Shown one piece after another: positions 1 to 9,272 of a stretch of 41,909 nucleotides of DNA. The notes under the pieces are model-generated. The model was not told where the DNA came from. It searched no databases and saw only the letters and a program-made list of their open reading frames with translations. Made by a program: the position numbers and the translations under genes. Each line of letters begins with the position of its first letter. Position 1 is the stretch's first letter. Source of the stretch: an uncultured Pelagibacteraceae bacterium (GTDB lineage: Bacteria > Pseudomonadota > Alphaproteobacteria > Pelagibacterales > AG-422-B15); assembly GCA_902578305.1 (NCBI GenBank), contig CACHCK010000007.1:1-41909 (forward strand), read 5' to 3'.

Positions 1-479
1 TCTATTCCAGCCACATCATTAAAAGTAACTTTATTTTTATTTTCAGTTAGTAATTTGGCCTTGGATCTTCCAAATCCCATTGCTCCGCCTCTTCCGCCCT
101 GCATCTGACGCATGAAAAAAATCCATACACCAATAAGTAAAAGCATTGGGAACCAGGAAATTAGAACTCCAAGAAGTGATGGATAGCCGTCATCCAGTGG
201 TGCAGCTGAAATGTTTACACCTCGATCATTAAGTCTATCAACGAGTGTTGGGTCATTAGCGGCATAAGTTTTAAAAGATCTACCATCTTCAAAAGCTCCA
301 TTGATATTATTACCTCGAATAATAACATCTTTGATCGACCCAGCTTCAACTTCATCTAAAAATTGTGAATATGTTAAATCAACTGTGTTTCTATCACCGC
401 TGGTATTGCTAAATAAATTAAAAAGTCCAAAAACGATTAAAGCAATAAAGAGCCATAAAACTATATTTCGTAAATTCAT
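1..479 (-). CDS. ftsH: ATP-dependent zinc metalloprotease FtsH, N-terminal part (cut by window edge)
   Basis: FtsH is a membrane-anchored AAA+ protease that degrades misfolded membrane proteins and some short-lived cytoplasmic regulators. About 159 N-terminal residues are visible, starting at an ATG whose complement is at 477-479. They show a first membrane segment right after the start ([13 protein letters not shown]), a periplasmic FtsH_ext domain, a second membrane segment ([17 protein letters not shown]), the Arg/Gly-rich linker [12 protein letters not shown], and the beginning of the AAA module (VTFNDVAG). The Walker motifs and the HExxH protease site lie outside the window. It follows tilS on the same strand, as is common in alphaproteobacteria. 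Confidence 0.95.
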   Translation of the reverse strand, partial: MNLRNIVLWLFIALIVFGLFNLFSNTSGDRNTVDLTYSQFLDEVEAGSIKDVIIRGNNINGAFEDGRSFKTYAANDPTLVDRLNDRGVNISAAPLDDGYPSLLGVLISWFPMLLLIGVWIFFMRQMQGGRGGAMGFGRSKAKLLTENKNKVTFNDVAGI

Positions 480-574
480 CATAATAAAGATATTGATATT
501 ATTAGATAATTACTATTTTTCAGCATACAAGAAAATATATCAATAAAATTTAACATTATATTCAATAGCTTAGT

Positions 575-1660
575 CTAGTAATGCTCGATAGATTTTGTCC
601 AATTTTTAGAAATTGCCAAATTTTCAGTCTTATTAGGTTTAGCTATGTCGCTCTCTGACTGAATATTTACAACTCCCTTCTGCCCAACAAATATGCAACT
701 ATTTAAGGTACGCTTAAAACTTTTTTCTTTCACAATTGAATTTATCAATTCTCGTATTGATCGTGATCTAGGCACTTTATTGCTTTTTCCAGCAAATCTG
801 CACAGTTTCACAAGCACTCTATGTTGGATTTCTTCGGGCAAATTTATAAATTCCTTAGACCTAAAACTAATAATTTTCTTTTCATTAAGTTTAACTTGTT
901 CTTCTAAATAATTGCTAACTGCAGTATTAATTGCGTTATTTGCATTTTTTAAATTCTTTAAAACGTTTTTAAACCTAACTTTACTGAGACCTTCTTGTAT
1001 TAATTGTTGAGATAGCTTCCGAATACGAGACCTATCGTACTTATTATTATAATTTGTTCTGTCGTTTAAATAGGATTGCTTTTGCTCTGATAAATACTGA
1101 ATAAGGGATTTTTTTGAGTACTCGAGTAGCGGCCTAACTAAAATTAATTTTGTATTCTTATATCTAGATTTAACTTTTAATGATGAAAGACCTTTTATCC
1201 CACTACCCCTCACTAATCTCATTAAAAAATTTTCTATTTCGTCATCAAGATGATGGGCTGTTAATAAGAATTTAATTTTTTTCTTGTTACAATATTTTGA
1301 TAAGGCCTCATATCGAAGTGTCCTCGCCTTAGAGAGGGTATTAGAGCTGTTGATCTTTTTTTTTAATTTAGTTGAGTAGAAGTTAATTTTATTCTTTTTT
1401 GCAATCTTTTCTAACCATACAATTTCTTTTGATGACTCTGCTCTAATTCCATGATCAATACTTAATACAGTTAAATTAAATTTATTATTTAATGCATATC
1501 TATTAGACAAATGCATGAGTGCTAAACTATCTGGACCGCCAGAAACTGCTACGGCAATATCTGAATTAACTCGAAGCTCTCTCATCTTTGCTTCGAAATC
1601 TTGATTAGTTATTTTTACGACTTTTTTATGATTAATTGGCTTAACTAATTTCACAGCCAT
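575..1660 (-). CDS. tilS: tRNA(Ile)-lysidine synthase TilS
   Basis: TilS attaches lysine to C34 of the CAU-anticodon tRNA-Ile, which changes its charging from Met to Ile and lets it read AUA. The N-type ATP-pyrophosphatase loop SGGPDS lies near residue 40. It is followed by SIDHGIR and a TAHHLDDEIENFLMRL stretch typical of the catalytic domain. The C-terminal half is weakly conserved, and the total length (about 361) is normal. The reading frame opens at a TTG (1669), but an ATG three codons later is the better start. Either start lies inside the end of cpoB, so the two genes overlap by about 20 bases and are probably co-transcribed. Confidence 0.93.
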   Translation of the reverse strand: MAVKLVKPINHKKVVKITNQDFEAKMRELRVNSDIAVAVSGGPDSLALMHLSNRYALNNKFNLTVLSIDHGIRAESSKEIVWLEKIAKKNKINFYSTKLKKKINSSNTLSKARTLRYEALSKYCNKKKIKFLLTAHHLDDEIENFLMRLVRGSGIKGLSSLKVKSRYKNTKLILVRPLLEYSKKSLIQYLSEQKQSYLNDRTNYNNKYDRSRIRKLSQQLIQEGLSKVRFKNVLKNLKNANNAINTAVSNYLEEQVKLNEKKIISFRSKEFINLPEEIQHRVLVKLCRFAGKSNKVPRSRSIRELINSIVKEKSFKRTLNSCIFVGQKGVVNIQSESDIAKPNKTENLAISKNWTKSIEHY

Positions 1661-2675
1661 TTTTTTCAATTTCTAATTTACCCCTGTCTAATACAGCAGT
1701 ATTTGCATTTGGATAGGTATCCTTTAATTGTATAAAAGTTACACACCCTTGTTCCTTTTGGTCCATATTAACTAAAGATATTCCGAGTTTTAGAAGCGCA
1801 TCTGCGGCTTTCTTTGAGTCTGGATAAACTTGGTATAGGCTTAAATAATTTTTAGCTGCGTCTTTATAATTTTCTCTAACATAATATGTTTCTGCTAACC
1901 AAAAGTTTGCGTTGCTTAAAAGGCTGGAGTCATTTCCGACAGTCATAAACTCTTGAAATGCTTTTTCAGCAAGTTCATAGTCACCTTGCTTGAGAAGACC
2001 CATTGCATATTCATATTGACCTTTTTCATCTCCTTCAGGTAGTACCGCTAGTACAATTTCTTGTTCTTCAAAAGCGACAATATTGTCCTGAGAAATGGTA
2101 TTTATTATTTCTTGCTCTTCCTCTTCATCAACATTTTTGATTTCAAATGGAGAAGCAGACAGCTCCTCTTCCGAAGACACATTTATTGTTCCAAGTGACT
2201 GTGGTTCCAAATTTAGCCCCTCACTTGTGTTATCTGCTAGATTATTAATTTGTGTTTCATTATTGGGTAACGTCATAGATAGTTGATTTTTCTCAATACT
2301 TTCAGTTTTAGAATTTATATCGATAAACCTAAATTCAGTATCTTCTCTAAATGTATTAAAATTATTTACTGTAGATTGCATTGTAAATATCATTTCTTCA
2401 ATTTTTGCTGTCAGTGATTGAACTTCATTTTGTAATTCAGCTATCTGGATAGATTGTTTTGTTATAATTGATTGGTAATCATCAAGACTAACATTATTAC
2501 CAATACCAGACGTCGTTTTGCTAAATGTTGCCTTTTCAAGAACCTTTATTCTGCTTTCAATTGAGTCCAATTTCTGCAACAACTGATCTATATCTAGTTC
2601 TTCTGATTGAACATGAATAATCTGTGTGAAAGAGATTAGAATAAAAAAGAAAATAAATTGAATTCTTTTGAACAT
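1641..2675 (-). CDS. cpoB: Tol-Pal system protein CpoB (YbgF), periplasmic TPR protein
   Basis: CpoB links peptidoglycan synthesis with outer-membrane constriction by the Tol-Pal machine. A signal peptide (FKRIQFIFFFILISFTQ) is followed by a heptad-like coiled coil at about residues 28-135. An acidic, low-complexity linker rich in Glu comes next. The C-terminal tetratricopeptide region begins around YEYAMGLLKQGDYELAEKAF and includes NANFWLAETYYVRENYKDAA. The ATG at 2675 is preferred over the GTG immediately before it. Its position directly downstream of pal is the standard tol-pal arrangement. The linker is longer and more acidic than in the enterobacterial protein. Confidence 0.93.
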   Translation of the reverse strand: MFKRIQFIFFFILISFTQIIHVQSEELDIDQLLQKLDSIESRIKVLEKATFSKTTSGIGNNVSLDDYQSIITKQSIQIAELQNEVQSLTAKIEEMIFTMQSTVNNFNTFREDTEFRFIDINSKTESIEKNQLSMTLPNNETQINNLADNTSEGLNLEPQSLGTINVSSEEELSASPFEIKNVDEEEEQEIINTISQDNIVAFEEQEIVLAVLPEGDEKGQYEYAMGLLKQGDYELAEKAFQEFMTVGNDSSLLSNANFWLAETYYVRENYKDAAKNYLSLYQVYPDSKKAADALLKLGISLVNMDQKEQGCVTFIQLKDTYPNANTAVLDRGKLEIEKNGCEIS

Positions 2676-2746
2676 CACATTATCTAAACCTAATCTTATT
2701 TAAAAGATTAAGCTTATCTTTTGTCTAAAAAAAGGCGACTTATAAA

Positions 2747-3262
2747 TTAGTTAGTTCTTACTGTTACAGAACGTCTATTTTGAGCCCATGCTTTATTATT
2801 AGATGCACTGTTAACTGGTCTTTCTTTACCAAAACTAATTGTAGTAATTCTACTAGCGCTTATGCCTTGCGTCATTAAATAATCTTTTGCTGCATTTGCT
2901 CTTCTATCACCAAGGGCTAAGTTATACTCTCTTGTACCCCTTTCATCAGCATGGCCTTCAATTGCAATAGTAACTGATCCATTTGCCTTCAGCCACTTTG
3001 CTTGTTTAGCTAAAGTTGCTTGGGCTGCGCTTGTTAGTGAATAACTATCATATGCAAAGAAAACTCTATCCGGCACATCAACAGCAAGCATTTCTACTGT
3101 ATCAGTACCAACATAAACTCCGTCTACGATTTCAACTTTAGAAGCCGAACTTGATGATGATGTGGATGCAGTATCTTGTGGTGTTGTTGTACATGCAGCT
3201 AATATGAGTGCTGCAAAAGATAGAACTAAAAACCTGTTTAAATTTTTAAATGTTAATAACAT
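2747..3262 (-). CDS. pal: Peptidoglycan-associated lipoprotein Pal
   Basis: Pal is the outer-membrane lipoprotein that grips peptidoglycan and is captured by TolB. The lipobox LILAAC follows a short hydrophobic leader, so the mature protein starts at that Cys. The OmpA-like domain carries the peptidoglycan-binding signature IEGHADERGTREYNLALGDR and ends with NRRSVTVRT. The frame is open 10 codons further upstream. The ATG at 3260-3262 is chosen because a GGGAG Shine-Dalgarno (complement of 3269-3273) sits six bases before it and because the leader is then a normal lipoprotein signal. The result is about 171 residues, usual for the family. Confidence 0.95.
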   Translation of the reverse strand: MLLTFKNLNRFLVLSFAALILAACTTTPQDTASTSSSSSASKVEIVDGVYVGTDTVEMLAVDVPDRVFFAYDSYSLTSAAQATLAKQAKWLKANGSVTIAIEGHADERGTREYNLALGDRRANAAKDYLMTQGISASRITTISFGKERPVNSASNNKAWAQNRRSVTVRTN

Positions 3263-3383
3263 TATAAACTCCCGTAATATTTGATCGCCCAAGTCCTAGT
3301 ACTTTATTAATTTAAGTTACGCAAGTCTATAATAAAATAGCTGCGAATTGCTTAAAATGGTCATATTTTGGTCCAAAAATTGC

Positions 3384-4706
3384 TTATTGTATCAATTTCG
3401 ACCATGAAGGATCTGATGCATCAACTGGAGTTTCAAGCTTTCTCTCATTAAATCCTGTTAAATCGATTGACCAGATTGCTGAGGAATGGCCCTGACCTTC
3501 ATCATCTGACTTAGTTTCTCTGTAAAATATTAACACTCTTCCATTAGACGACCAAGATGGAGCCTCTTGATACCAATTCTCAGTTAAAAGTCTCTCCCCA
3601 GTTCCATCTGTTCTCATAACTCCAATAAAATATTGTCCCTGAAAATTTTTTGTAAAAGCAATGAGATCACCTCTTGGTGACCAAACAGGTGTTGCATAAT
3701 TACCAGTTCCTTTTGAGATTCTTTTTTGGTTTCTGCCATTACTATCCATTACATAAATTTGTTGCGATCCGCCTCTATCAGAGTTGAATGTAATTCTCTT
3801 TCCGTCTGGAGAATAACTTGGCGATGTATCAATTGCAGGACTGTCTGTTAACCTTTCAACTACTCTTGATACTAGATCCATTACATATATGTCAGAGTTA
3901 CCTTCTCTAGCTAAACTCATAATAATTTTATTTCCATCTGGAGAAAAACGAGGCGCAAATGTCATGCCTGGAAAGTCTCCAACCACTTCTTGGATACCCG
4001 TTTGAATGTTTAACAAATAAACTCGCGGTAGATTTTTAAAATAAGATAAATAAGTAATTTCTTGTCTTACTGGGTTAAATCTTGGAGTCAAAACAAGCTC
4101 TTTGCCTGTAGTTAAAAATTTATGATTTGCCCCGTCCTGATCCATTATCGCAAGTTTCTTAATACGTTTATTTTTGGGTCCTTCTTCAGCAACATAAACT
4201 ATTCTAGTATCAAAATAACCCTGCTCGCCAGTAAGGCGCTCGTATACCTTATCTGCAATCATGTGGCTAATTCTTCTCCAATTTTCTATTGTCGTAATTA
4301 GGACAAGTCCCTCTATTTCCTTTTCTGCTAGCGTGTCCCAAAGTCTAAACTCTACTCTAAGTCTTTCATTTTCAATCGATAGCTCCCCTGTTAATAGTCC
4401 CTGAGCCTTTATCAATCTCCAATCTGCGAAACGTGGATTTAAATGCATTGCTCTATTTTTTTGAATAAATGCATTTTCATCTACAGATAAAAATAATCCA
4501 CTTCTCTCTAAGTCATCAGCTATAACTTTACGTATGTTTGATGGTATATTTTGATCATCCAAAATACTTTCAGTGTCATAAAAAAATTCAGTAATGGCAA
4601 TTGGCAGAGGTTCTCTATTACCTTCAGTGATATCAATTTCAATAATAGCAAATGAAGTAGATGAAATATTAAGAGCTATAAAGACGTATAAAAGTAATTT
4701 TTTCAT
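3384..4706 (-). CDS. tolB: Tol-Pal system translocation protein TolB
   Basis: TolB is a periplasmic beta-propeller protein that shuttles between TolA and Pal. A cleavable signal peptide ([19 protein letters not shown]) is followed by the alpha/beta N-terminal domain. Several WD40/PD40-like propeller blades follow, recognisable as repeated SPDG cores: [35 protein letters not shown] and [13 protein letters not shown]. At 440 residues it has the usual length. The gene lies six bases downstream of tolA and 91 bases ahead of pal on the same strand. That gap is the longest inside the cluster and may hold a separate pal promoter, although I cannot point to a convincing one. Confidence 0.96.
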   Translation of the reverse strand: MKKLLLYVFIALNISSTSFAIIEIDITEGNREPLPIAITEFFYDTESILDDQNIPSNIRKVIADDLERSGLFLSVDENAFIQKNRAMHLNPRFADWRLIKAQGLLTGELSIENERLRVEFRLWDTLAEKEIEGLVLITTIENWRRISHMIADKVYERLTGEQGYFDTRIVYVAEEGPKNKRIKKLAIMDQDGANHKFLTTGKELVLTPRFNPVRQEITYLSYFKNLPRVYLLNIQTGIQEVVGDFPGMTFAPRFSPDGNKIIMSLAREGNSDIYVMDLVSRVVERLTDSPAIDTSPSYSPDGKRITFNSDRGGSQQIYVMDSNGRNQKRISKGTGNYATPVWSPRGDLIAFTKNFQGQYFIGVMRTDGTGERLLTENWYQEAPSWSSNGRVLIFYRETKSDDEGQGHSSAIWSIDLTGFNERKLETPVDASDPSWSKLIQ

Positions 4707-4712
4707 AATTAA

Positions 4713-5525
4713 TTATCCCCTTAGTATCTCCCTAGGATCAAAATTCAACTGTAAATTTTTCCAATTTTCATATCTTTCAACATCTGGAACTTTTATTGGA
4801 TCACAACGTCTTACTGCTCTAAGGGCACTTTCAGCAAGAGTTCTAAAATATTTTTCACTAGGCTTATTCATCCTTTCGTGTTGAACAACCTCCGGTGGTT
4901 TAAGCAAAGAACCATCTGTATTTAAGTAAATCTTAATTTTAACAATCATTGTATCATCATATGGAATGCCAAGAGGTATGCTCCAGCATTGCATAAATTG
5001 AGCTCTGATAGCATCCTCCTCAGATAAAGTAAGTCGTTTGTCGAGACTAGGTGTTGAGTCTAATGCTTCATAATCTTTTTCTATAATTTCTTCAGGATTA
5101 TCAATTTTTGTATCTTTTTGTTTATCGATTAACTCAGCTAATTTAAGTGGATCAAATTTGTCTTTCTTCTTAACTTCAGGTTTTCGTACAGGCATGTTTT
5201 GAATCATTTTTTCTTCTAATTTTGTCTTTTCAATTTTTTCTTCATCGCTCGGGTCTTTTACTTTTTCGTTGGATTTTTCATCTTTGGGTTTACTAATTGG
5301 CTGGTTTAATTTTGTTTCTTCCTTCTTTTTTTCAACTGGTTCTTTTTGTTCTTCGATTTTTTTACTAATTTGTGGGACATTTGTTTTTTCTGCGATTTCT
5401 ATTAATTCAACTTGTATGACCGGTGGCATTTCTAAATCATTATTATTAAATAATGGCAAAGATAAGACCGTGAATAAAAGTATAAAAACGTGTAGAAAAA
5501 TTGATCCTAAAACAGAAACTCTCAT
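4713..5525 (-). CDS. tolA: Cell-envelope protein TolA (TonB-like)
   Basis: TolA spans from the inner membrane through the periplasm and transmits proton-motive force to TolB/Pal. One N-terminal membrane anchor (VLGSIFLHVFILLFTVLSL) is followed by a long Lys/Glu/Pro-rich periplasmic arm at about residues 45-165. A small folded C-terminal domain begins near MQCWSIPLGIPYDD and includes IKIYLNTDGSLLKPP. At 270 residues it is shorter than the E. coli protein, mainly in the arm, as in many alphaproteobacteria. It sits between tolR and tolB with short gaps. The context makes TolA far more likely than TonB. Confidence 0.9.
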   Translation of the reverse strand: MRVSVLGSIFLHVFILLFTVLSLPLFNNNDLEMPPVIQVELIEIAEKTNVPQISKKIEEQKEPVEKKKEETKLNQPISKPKDEKSNEKVKDPSDEEKIEKTKLEEKMIQNMPVRKPEVKKKDKFDPLKLAELIDKQKDTKIDNPEEIIEKDYEALDSTPSLDKRLTLSEEDAIRAQFMQCWSIPLGIPYDDTMIVKIKIYLNTDGSLLKPPEVVQHERMNKPSEKYFRTLAESALRAVRRCDPIKVPDVERYENWKNLQLNFDPREILRG

Positions 5526-5541
5526 ATATAAATAGCTTTAA

Positions 5542-5946
5542 TTATTTACTTAATGGCTTAGTAATCAAAGCAACCTTTGTAAAACCAGAACCAGATAGCT
5601 CTCCTAAAACCATCATTATCTGTCCATAATCAATTGCTTCATCTCCTCTAACATAAATTTTTGTATCAAGCCTATTTTCTGTTATTGCTTTCATTTTTGG
5701 AACTAGTTCAGAAATGCCTATCTCAGTCTCTTGAATAAATATATTCCCACTTGCATCAATTGTTACCTCAAGTGGTTCATTGTCAGATTGTAAAGTATCA
5801 GCATTTGTTTCAGGTAAATCAACCTGAACTCCAACTGTTAACAAAGGAGCGGTTACCATAAAAATGATTAATAAAACCAACATTACATCAACAAAAGGTG
5901 TTACGTTAATTTCACTGAATGGTTTTGATCGAGAGTTACGTGTCAC
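5542..5946 (-). CDS. tolR: Biopolymer transport protein TolR (ExbD/TolR family)
   Basis: TolR is part of the TolQ-TolR proton channel that powers TolA. The single membrane helix contains the conserved sequence INVTPFVDVMLVLLIIFMV. Its Asp in FVDVML is the proton-carrying residue of the family. The periplasmic part ends with IMMVLGELSGSGFTKVALIT, typical of ExbD/TolR. The length of 134 residues is close to normal for the family. The gene starts 12 bases after tolQ and ends 16 bases before tolA, which supports TolR rather than ExbD. Confidence 0.95.
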   Translation of the reverse strand: MTRNSRSKPFSEINVTPFVDVMLVLLIIFMVTAPLLTVGVQVDLPETNADTLQSDNEPLEVTIDASGNIFIQETEIGISELVPKMKAITENRLDTKIYVRGDEAIDYGQIMMVLGELSGSGFTKVALITKPLSK

Positions 5947-5958
5947 AATTTAAAAATT

Positions 5959-6663
5959 CTATTTCGTACTCAAGCCTCTTGAGAAAATAACATTAAAATG
6001 TTCTTTAAATCGATACATTCGTGCATTTTCATCATTCACCTGACTAGTAAATATGTTGTAAGCAATAACAGCAGGTATTGCCGCTAATAAACCAAGAGCA
6101 GTTGCAAATAATGCTTCAGCTATTCCAGGAGCAACTACTGCAAGAGAGGTATTTCTTGAAATGGCAATAGATTGAAAAGAATTCATTATTCCCCAAACCG
6201 TTCCAAATAAACCGATAAATGGAGTCGTAGCGCCTATTGTTGCTAAATAACTAAAGTATTCAGATAGCTTCTCATTTTGAAAATCTATTGCTGCCTCCAT
6301 TACACGATTTAATCTATCAACTAAACTATCAATTTTTTTTGTAGTTTCCTGATTAGACTTTTCAATCTCATCAACAGCTTCATTGAAAACATACTTAATT
6401 GGACTTTCTGGTAATTCTCTTGTACTACTAGTGATTTCTTTTATTGATCTTCCCGACCAAAATTCCTCCTCGAACTGCTTACTGATTTCTTTTAAAGAAC
6501 GAAATAAACGAATTTTATGAATTATAATAGTCCATGAGAAAATAGACGAAGCAAATAGAATTAGAATCACCAACTTTACGACAATATCCGCTCTAAAAAA
6601 AAGTGAAATTAATGTGAACTCATCGTTTACTTGACTAACACTTACTAAATCTTCGTTTTCCAT
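5959..6663 (-). CDS. tolQ: Proton-channel protein TolQ (MotA/TolQ/ExbB family)
   Basis: TolQ is the larger subunit of the inner-membrane motor driving TolA. The first membrane helix is near residues 28-47 (VVKLVILILFASSIFSW). A long cytoplasmic segment then leads to two C-terminal helices. The family signature GATTPFIGLFGTVWGIMNSF lies just before the third-helix region, followed by ALFATALGLLAAIPAVIAYN. Length is 234 residues, as expected. It is the first tol gene of the operon here. The thioesterase ybgC, often upstream of tolQ, is absent, and a nuclease gene is found there instead. Confidence 0.95.
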   Translation of the reverse strand: MENEDLVSVSQVNDEFTLISLFFRADIVVKLVILILFASSIFSWTIIIHKIRLFRSLKEISKQFEEEFWSGRSIKEITSSTRELPESPIKYVFNEAVDEIEKSNQETTKKIDSLVDRLNRVMEAAIDFQNEKLSEYFSYLATIGATTPFIGLFGTVWGIMNSFQSIAISRNTSLAVVAPGIAEALFATALGLLAAIPAVIAYNIFTSQVNDENARMYRFKEHFNVIFSRGLSTK

Positions 6664-6707
6664 AATTTTTCAATTATTATTAAATATTGTCTTAATTAGG
6701 GCAAATC

Positions 6708-7088
6708 CTAAAGTCCTTTTTTACTATTAATTAATATTCGATAAAGTTCTATAAAGTCGTCAAGTTTCAAAACACAAAGAGAGTCCCCTGTTGCCTCTCG
6801 ATTTCTTCTCGTTATGACAACTGGCATTGAGTCTGATTTAGATTTTTCAATATTTTCTAAAACTTGTCTCATTGACTCATGAATTTTGAACTTTTCGGTT
6901 CTTTTAGCTTCGACGTATATATGAGGAGTATTTTTTAAATCACTACCTCCAGAAGATTTGATAGCACCACCACCTGACAAAGGCATACGTTGAACTTTAT
7001 CTTCTCCATTAAAAATCTTTTCATTAAAGTACTTCGCAAGCTCTCTCTCGTATCCATCACCTTTTCTTTTTGGAGAACTACCTGGCAT
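6708..7088 (-). CDS. Small PD-(D/E)XK nuclease, Holliday-junction-resolvase (Hjc)-like
   Basis: This 126-residue protein shows the layout of archaeal/phage Hjc-type resolvases. It has a basic start with KGDGYERELAKYF (conserved Glu), then an RMPLSGGGAIKSSGGSDLK segment whose SGGSD supplies the metal-binding Asp. The core HIYVEAKRTEK (E-x-K) follows, then a helical region and a short C-terminal tail. I infer an endonuclease acting on branched DNA or another structured substrate. A generic PD-(D/E)XK nuclease cannot be excluded. It lies between tolQ and yebC, where alphaproteobacteria usually carry ruvC-ruvA-ruvB, so it may substitute for RuvC. No RuvA or RuvB gene is seen in this window. Confidence 0.7.
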   Translation of the reverse strand: MPGSSPKRKGDGYERELAKYFNEKIFNGEDKVQRMPLSGGGAIKSSGGSDLKNTPHIYVEAKRTEKFKIHESMRQVLENIEKSKSDSMPVVITRRNREATGDSLCVLKLDDFIELYRILINSKKGL

Positions 7089-7155
7089 AAAGCGAATCAG
7101 AATTACTTATTAATTTAAGATTAATTCATATAATTTTTTTTTGAAAGTGAATAAA

Positions 7156-7899
7156 TTAAGCAAACTTTGCTAATTCTTCGTCTGATGCCTCAAAATTTGA
7201 AAAGACTTGTTGAACATCCTCGTCATTATCAAGTTCATTAAGCAAGTTAATTAGGGATTTAAGCTTATCACCCTCAATAGCTACATACGTAACAGGTTTC
7301 CATTGGAAACCTGATGATACAGGCTCACCAAATTTTTTATCTAAATAATTATATAAATTTGATAGTGTTTCTGGCGTAGATACTGCTTCATAAGTATCTT
7401 CTTCGATAAAACAATCTTCAGCTCCACCGTCAATCGAAAAGTTGAAAAAATCTTCTTCGCTTGTCACATCTTTGTTATAACGCACAAAACCATAATGATT
7501 AAATGCATGGGAGACTGAACCTGTTTCACCCATTGAACCTCCAAATTTTTGAAATGCAGATCTTACATTTGAAGCTGTTCTATTTCGATTATCCGTAAGT
7601 GCCTCGACAATTATCGACGTTCCGTTTGGGCCAAATCCTTCGTACCTCATTTGATCATAGTTAACAGTATCTTTATCCAAAGATTTTTTTATCGCCCTAT
7701 CGATATTTTCCTTTGGGAAACTTGAGGCTTTTGCTAATTGTATAGCTGATCTTAATCTCGCATTTTGATCTGGATCAGGTGCGCCCAACTTAGCTGCTAC
7801 CGTAATTTCCTTTGAAAGTTTAGAAAATAAACTAGCTCTCTTTTTATCTTGTGCACCTTTGCGGTACATAATGTTTTTAAATTTAGAGTGGCCTGCCAT
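7156..7899 (-). CDS. yebC: YebC/PmpR-family protein (translation factor / regulator)
   Basis: YebC proteins have been described as DNA-binding regulators and, more recently, as ribosome-associated factors that help with difficult peptide bonds. The start MAGHSKFKNIMYRKGAQDKK is the family hallmark. Further matches are ENIDRAIKK, YEGFGPNGTSIIVEALTDN and GSMGETGSVSHAF. The length of 247 is normal. Its start abuts the stop of ymdB. In many bacteria yebC precedes ruvC; here the next gene downstream is the Hjc-like nuclease. Confidence 0.95.
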   Translation of the reverse strand: MAGHSKFKNIMYRKGAQDKKRASLFSKLSKEITVAAKLGAPDPDQNARLRSAIQLAKASSFPKENIDRAIKKSLDKDTVNYDQMRYEGFGPNGTSIIVEALTDNRNRTASNVRSAFQKFGGSMGETGSVSHAFNHYGFVRYNKDVTSEEDFFNFSIDGGAEDCFIEEDTYEAVSTPETLSNLYNYLDKKFGEPVSSGFQWKPVTYVAIEGDKLKSLINLLNELDNDEDVQQVFSNFEASDEELAKFA

Positions 7900-8700
7900 T
7901 TAATTGCCGATTTTTCCTCCAATGCGGATCGAGCTAATGCTTTTTGCTAAATAGTTTTCAGTGTTTGACTCTATAATAACCCCACATAATGTTCCTTCGC
8001 CATCAGCCGGGGGCACCCTTTTTCGCTCAGTGTCTTGTGTGGCAAATTTTCTTACGAACTCCTCTTTTTTTGTGCCAATAACTGAGTCATAGTCACCACA
8101 CATTCCAGCGTCAGTTTGAAAAGCTGTTCCATGTTCCATAATTGTTGCATCTGCCGTTGGAACGTGAGTATGAGTTCCAACAACTGCGGTTACTCTTCCG
8201 TCAAGATGGTGTCCCATTGCCATTTTTTCACTTGTAGCTTCAGCGTGAAAATCAACAAATATAAATGATAGATCTTCAGTTTTTAAATTTTTAAGAACTT
8301 CTTCAATTTTAAAAAATGCATTATCACACGATCTCATAAATAGATTGCCCATTAAATTTATTACCGCAATTTTTTGTCCATTCTCATGTATATAAGTGTT
8401 TACACCTAAACCTGGGGAGCCTTCAGCAAAATTATAAGGCTTTAAAAGTTTATCATCTTTATCGATATAACTATTGATCTCTTTTTGATCCCATAAATGA
8501 TTTCCAGTTGTGATTACATTAACTCCATAAGAATATAATTCGTTGCATATTGGCTCTGTAATTCCAAAACCACCTGCAGAATTTTCCCCATTAGCAATAA
8601 CAAAATCTATATTATTATTTTTAATAGCATCTGGTAGATGATCTCTCAAAGCATGTCTCCCAGATCGACCCATTACATCGCCTAAAAATAGAATTCTCAT
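7900..8700 (-). CDS. YmdB-type metallophosphoesterase (TIGR00282 family)
   Basis: This is a calcineurin-like phosphoesterase of the YmdB family, whose characterised members hydrolyse 2',3'-cyclic nucleotides. Metal-binding motifs appear in order: FLGDVMGRSGRHALRD near the start, ANGENSAGGFGI, TGNHLWDQKEI, FVDFHAEATSEK, and GTHTHVPTAD. All expected Asp/Asn/His ligands are present. Length is 266. It overlaps the upstream cyclo-ligase gene by four bases (ATGA) and directly precedes yebC, so translation is probably coupled. The physiological substrate cannot be told from sequence. Confidence 0.9.
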   Translation of the reverse strand: MRILFLGDVMGRSGRHALRDHLPDAIKNNNIDFVIANGENSAGGFGITEPICNELYSYGVNVITTGNHLWDQKEINSYIDKDDKLLKPYNFAEGSPGLGVNTYIHENGQKIAVINLMGNLFMRSCDNAFFKIEEVLKNLKTEDLSFIFVDFHAEATSEKMAMGHHLDGRVTAVVGTHTHVPTADATIMEHGTAFQTDAGMCGDYDSVIGTKKEEFVRKFATQDTERKRVPPADGEGTLCGVIIESNTENYLAKSISSIRIGGKIGN

Positions 8701-9272
8701 TGAACTTTATATAAATGTTTTTCAGTTAAAATCCAATCAAGTCTTTCATCATGATCTTCGACAGGAATTTCTTCTACTTCTTGAAATGAAAATGCTATTC
8801 CTATTTTTTTTACATCACCAATACCATTCTTTGATAAATACTTATCATAATATCCACCCCCGTACCCCAACCTAAAGCCACTTTTGGAATAACCTAATAA
8901 TGGTATTAAAATAATTTTTGGAAAGATAACTTTATCTTTATTCTTAGGTTCTAAAATAGAAAATTTATTTTCTATTAGTTCAGTGTTTTTATGATACAAG
9001 AAGAAATTAATTTCTTTAGTCTGAAAATTTATGGCTGGTAAAGCTAAATTAAGTTCTCTTTCAAGTAAATATTGGTTTAATTTTTTTGTATCTAATTCAT
9101 CTCTGAAACTTATATAAGTTCCAATATATTCATTTTCTATTTCTTCTATGAGGGGCTTAATGTTATTAAGTATATTACTCTGAAAATCTTTTGATGGACC
9201 AAGTTCTGAGCGTCGATTGATTAAAAACTTTCTTAATGCTTCTTTTTCTCTCAGTTGCACACTTTTCGTCAT
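8697..9272 (-). CDS. 5-formyltetrahydrofolate cyclo-ligase
   Basis: This enzyme (YgfA/FAU/MTHFS) converts 5-formyl-THF to 5,10-methenyl-THF with ATP, salvaging a storage form of folate. The C-terminal signature GFRLGYGGGYYDKYL is clear, followed by GIAFSFQEVEEIP and HDERLDWILTE. The N-terminus has the usual basic REKEALRKFLINRRSEL helix. Length is 191, normal. It lies downstream of zapA as in many proteobacteria. That junction often holds the 6S RNA gene, but here only 27 bases separate the two reading frames. Confidence 0.93.
   Translation of the reverse strand: MTKSVQLREKEALRKFLINRRSELGPSKDFQSNILNNIKPLIEEIENEYIGTYISFRDELDTKKLNQYLLERELNLALPAINFQTKEINFFLYHKNTELIENKFSILEPKNKDKVIFPKIILIPLLGYSKSGFRLGYGGGYYDKYLSKNGIGDVKKIGIAFSFQEVEEIPVEDHDERLDWILTEKHLYKVQ

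Noticed and set aside
2095-2286. Plus-strand frame opposite cpoB, Ser-rich
   Set aside because: It is the antisense shadow of the acidic linker of cpoB and has no ribosome site or family match.
2684-2706. AT-rich inverted repeat (TAATCTT / AAGATTA) between pal and cpoB
   Set aside because: Only seven weak pairs, no T-run in the direction of transcription, and within an operon; too little to call a terminator.
3355-3382. TGGTC-containing repeats upstream of pal
   Set aside because: Two short copies of GGTC in AT-rich DNA; no known operator pattern and easily due to chance.
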